A stretch of 15,367 nt of DNA from CAYTQK01 sp964439745 (lineage in GTDB: Bacteria; Desulfobacterota; Desulfobacteria; Desulfobacterales; Desulfosudaceae), in the NCBI GenBank assembly GCA_964439745.1, contig CAYTQK010000051.1, positions 1 through 15,367 of the forward strand. Direction: 5' to 3'. Shown here piece after piece: positions 15,143 to 15,367 of this stretch. The first letter of the stretch is position 1. Every line of letters starts with the position of its first letter. The position numbers were made by a program, and so were the translations under genes. The notes beneath the pieces were generated by a model. The model saw nothing but the letters and a program-made list of their open reading frames with translations. It had not been told where the DNA came from and did no database searches.

Positions 15143-15158
15143 TTGTTTTCGTAAACAA
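15143..15158. promoter_or_regulatory. Operator-like inverted repeat upstream of glyA
   Basis: TTGTTT-N4-AAACAA (minus strand) is a perfect six-base inverted repeat in an AT-rich stretch that ends 32 bases before the GTG start of glyA. A loosely matching -10 (TACTAA) follows on the minus strand, but no good -35 is seen at 16-18 bp. The repeat may bind a regulator or overlap a promoter used with an activator. Function is inferred from position only. Confidence 0.3.
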
Positions 15159-15177
15159 GTCTTGGTCAGACGGCTTT

Positions 15178-15326
15178 GTAAAAAGTTCAAGCCCGGACTG
15201 ATGCCATCACGAAGAAGGCGGCCACGCCGTTGGCGTGAGAAAATTATCAATGAGCGCGCCTAAACCACTCGGGCGCCTTGCGGCAATCGCACTTTTTACT
15301 TTGCCGTCCCAATTTGGACTTTTTAC
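15178..15326. repeat. 149-bp non-coding element with imperfect terminal inverted repeats
   Basis: The left end (15178-15200) and the reverse complement of the right end (15304-15326) agree at 17 of 23 positions, beginning with an identical GTAAAAAGT. The nine-base end motif ACTTTTTAC occurs again in the same orientation 27 bases inside the right end (15291-15299). Inside lies a hairpin, CACGCC-GTT-GGCGTG (15223-15237). No protein frame fits the element and no target duplication is evident. The layout resembles a MITE or a dispersed intergenic repeat. It lies between glyA and whatever is upstream. Its copy number cannot be judged from this window. Confidence 0.45.
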
Positions 15327-15367
15327 GATTACATCACCCTTAATTAACCGGACTTGGCGGGCATTGA

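Noticed and set aside
15260..15290. On the minus strand, a tRNA-like stretch CCCGAGTGGTTTAGGCGC resembling the D-arm of Ser or Leu tRNAs.
   Set aside because: No acceptor stem, anticodon arm or T-arm (GGTTCGA-type) can be found at the right distances, so no tRNA can be called. It may be part of the inverted-repeat element.

Overview
The window looks like a chromosomal housekeeping segment from a sulfate-reducing type deltaproteobacterium (Desulfobacterota, probably Desulfobacterales). I infer this from the GC-rich coding bias, the glyA-comEB-nrdR-ribD-ribE-ribBA-ribH-nusB gene order, a GAF-fused GspE/PilB ATPase, a TrpB2-type enzyme and a second-type EF-G. No species can be named from the sequence alone. 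Every confident gene lies on the minus strand, so transcription runs from the high coordinates to the low ones.

Region by region, in the direction of transcription. (1) 15367-15112 is non-coding. It holds a roughly 150-bp element with imperfect terminal inverted repeats (15178-15326) and an operator-like inverted repeat just upstream of glyA. (2) 15111-9186 is a tight biosynthetic operon: glyA (serine/glycine and one-carbon units), comEB (dCMP deaminase, feeding thymidylate synthesis), nrdR (repressor of ribonucleotide reductase genes), then the riboflavin genes ribD, ribE, ribBA and ribH. Several stop codons are merged with the next Shine-Dalgarno sequence, and ribD overlaps ribE. (3) 9185-8938 carries a good sigma-70 promoter that probably drives nusB, a TrpB2-like PLP enzyme, a small Cys-rich conserved protein, and perhaps a glyoxalase-II-like metallo-beta-lactamase-fold hydrolase with a TTG start. 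(4) 5840-5811 is a near-consensus sigma-70 promoter (TTGACA, 18 bp, TATAAT) for a two-helix small membrane protein and a GAF-containing GspE/PilB-type ATPase. (5) 2839-231 holds a membrane-anchored GerMN-domain protein whose stop codon overlaps the start of a divergent EF-G (ATGA). The last 230 bases carry no confident gene.

The glyA-to-ribH block joins three linked supplies: one-carbon units, the dUMP/dTTP precursor route and flavins. Thymidylate synthesis consumes folate-borne carbon and, with ThyX, also flavin, so co-expression is sensible. RibH, RibE, RibD and RibBA together cover the riboflavin route from GTP and ribulose 5-phosphate except for the phosphatase step.

I found no CRISPR array, insertion sequence transposase, rRNA or tRNA, and no clear defence or mobile system. 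The most interesting signals are the terminal-inverted-repeat element, the altered domain IV tips of the EF-G, its coupling to a GerMN membrane protein, and the orphan GAF-GspE unit with its own promoter.
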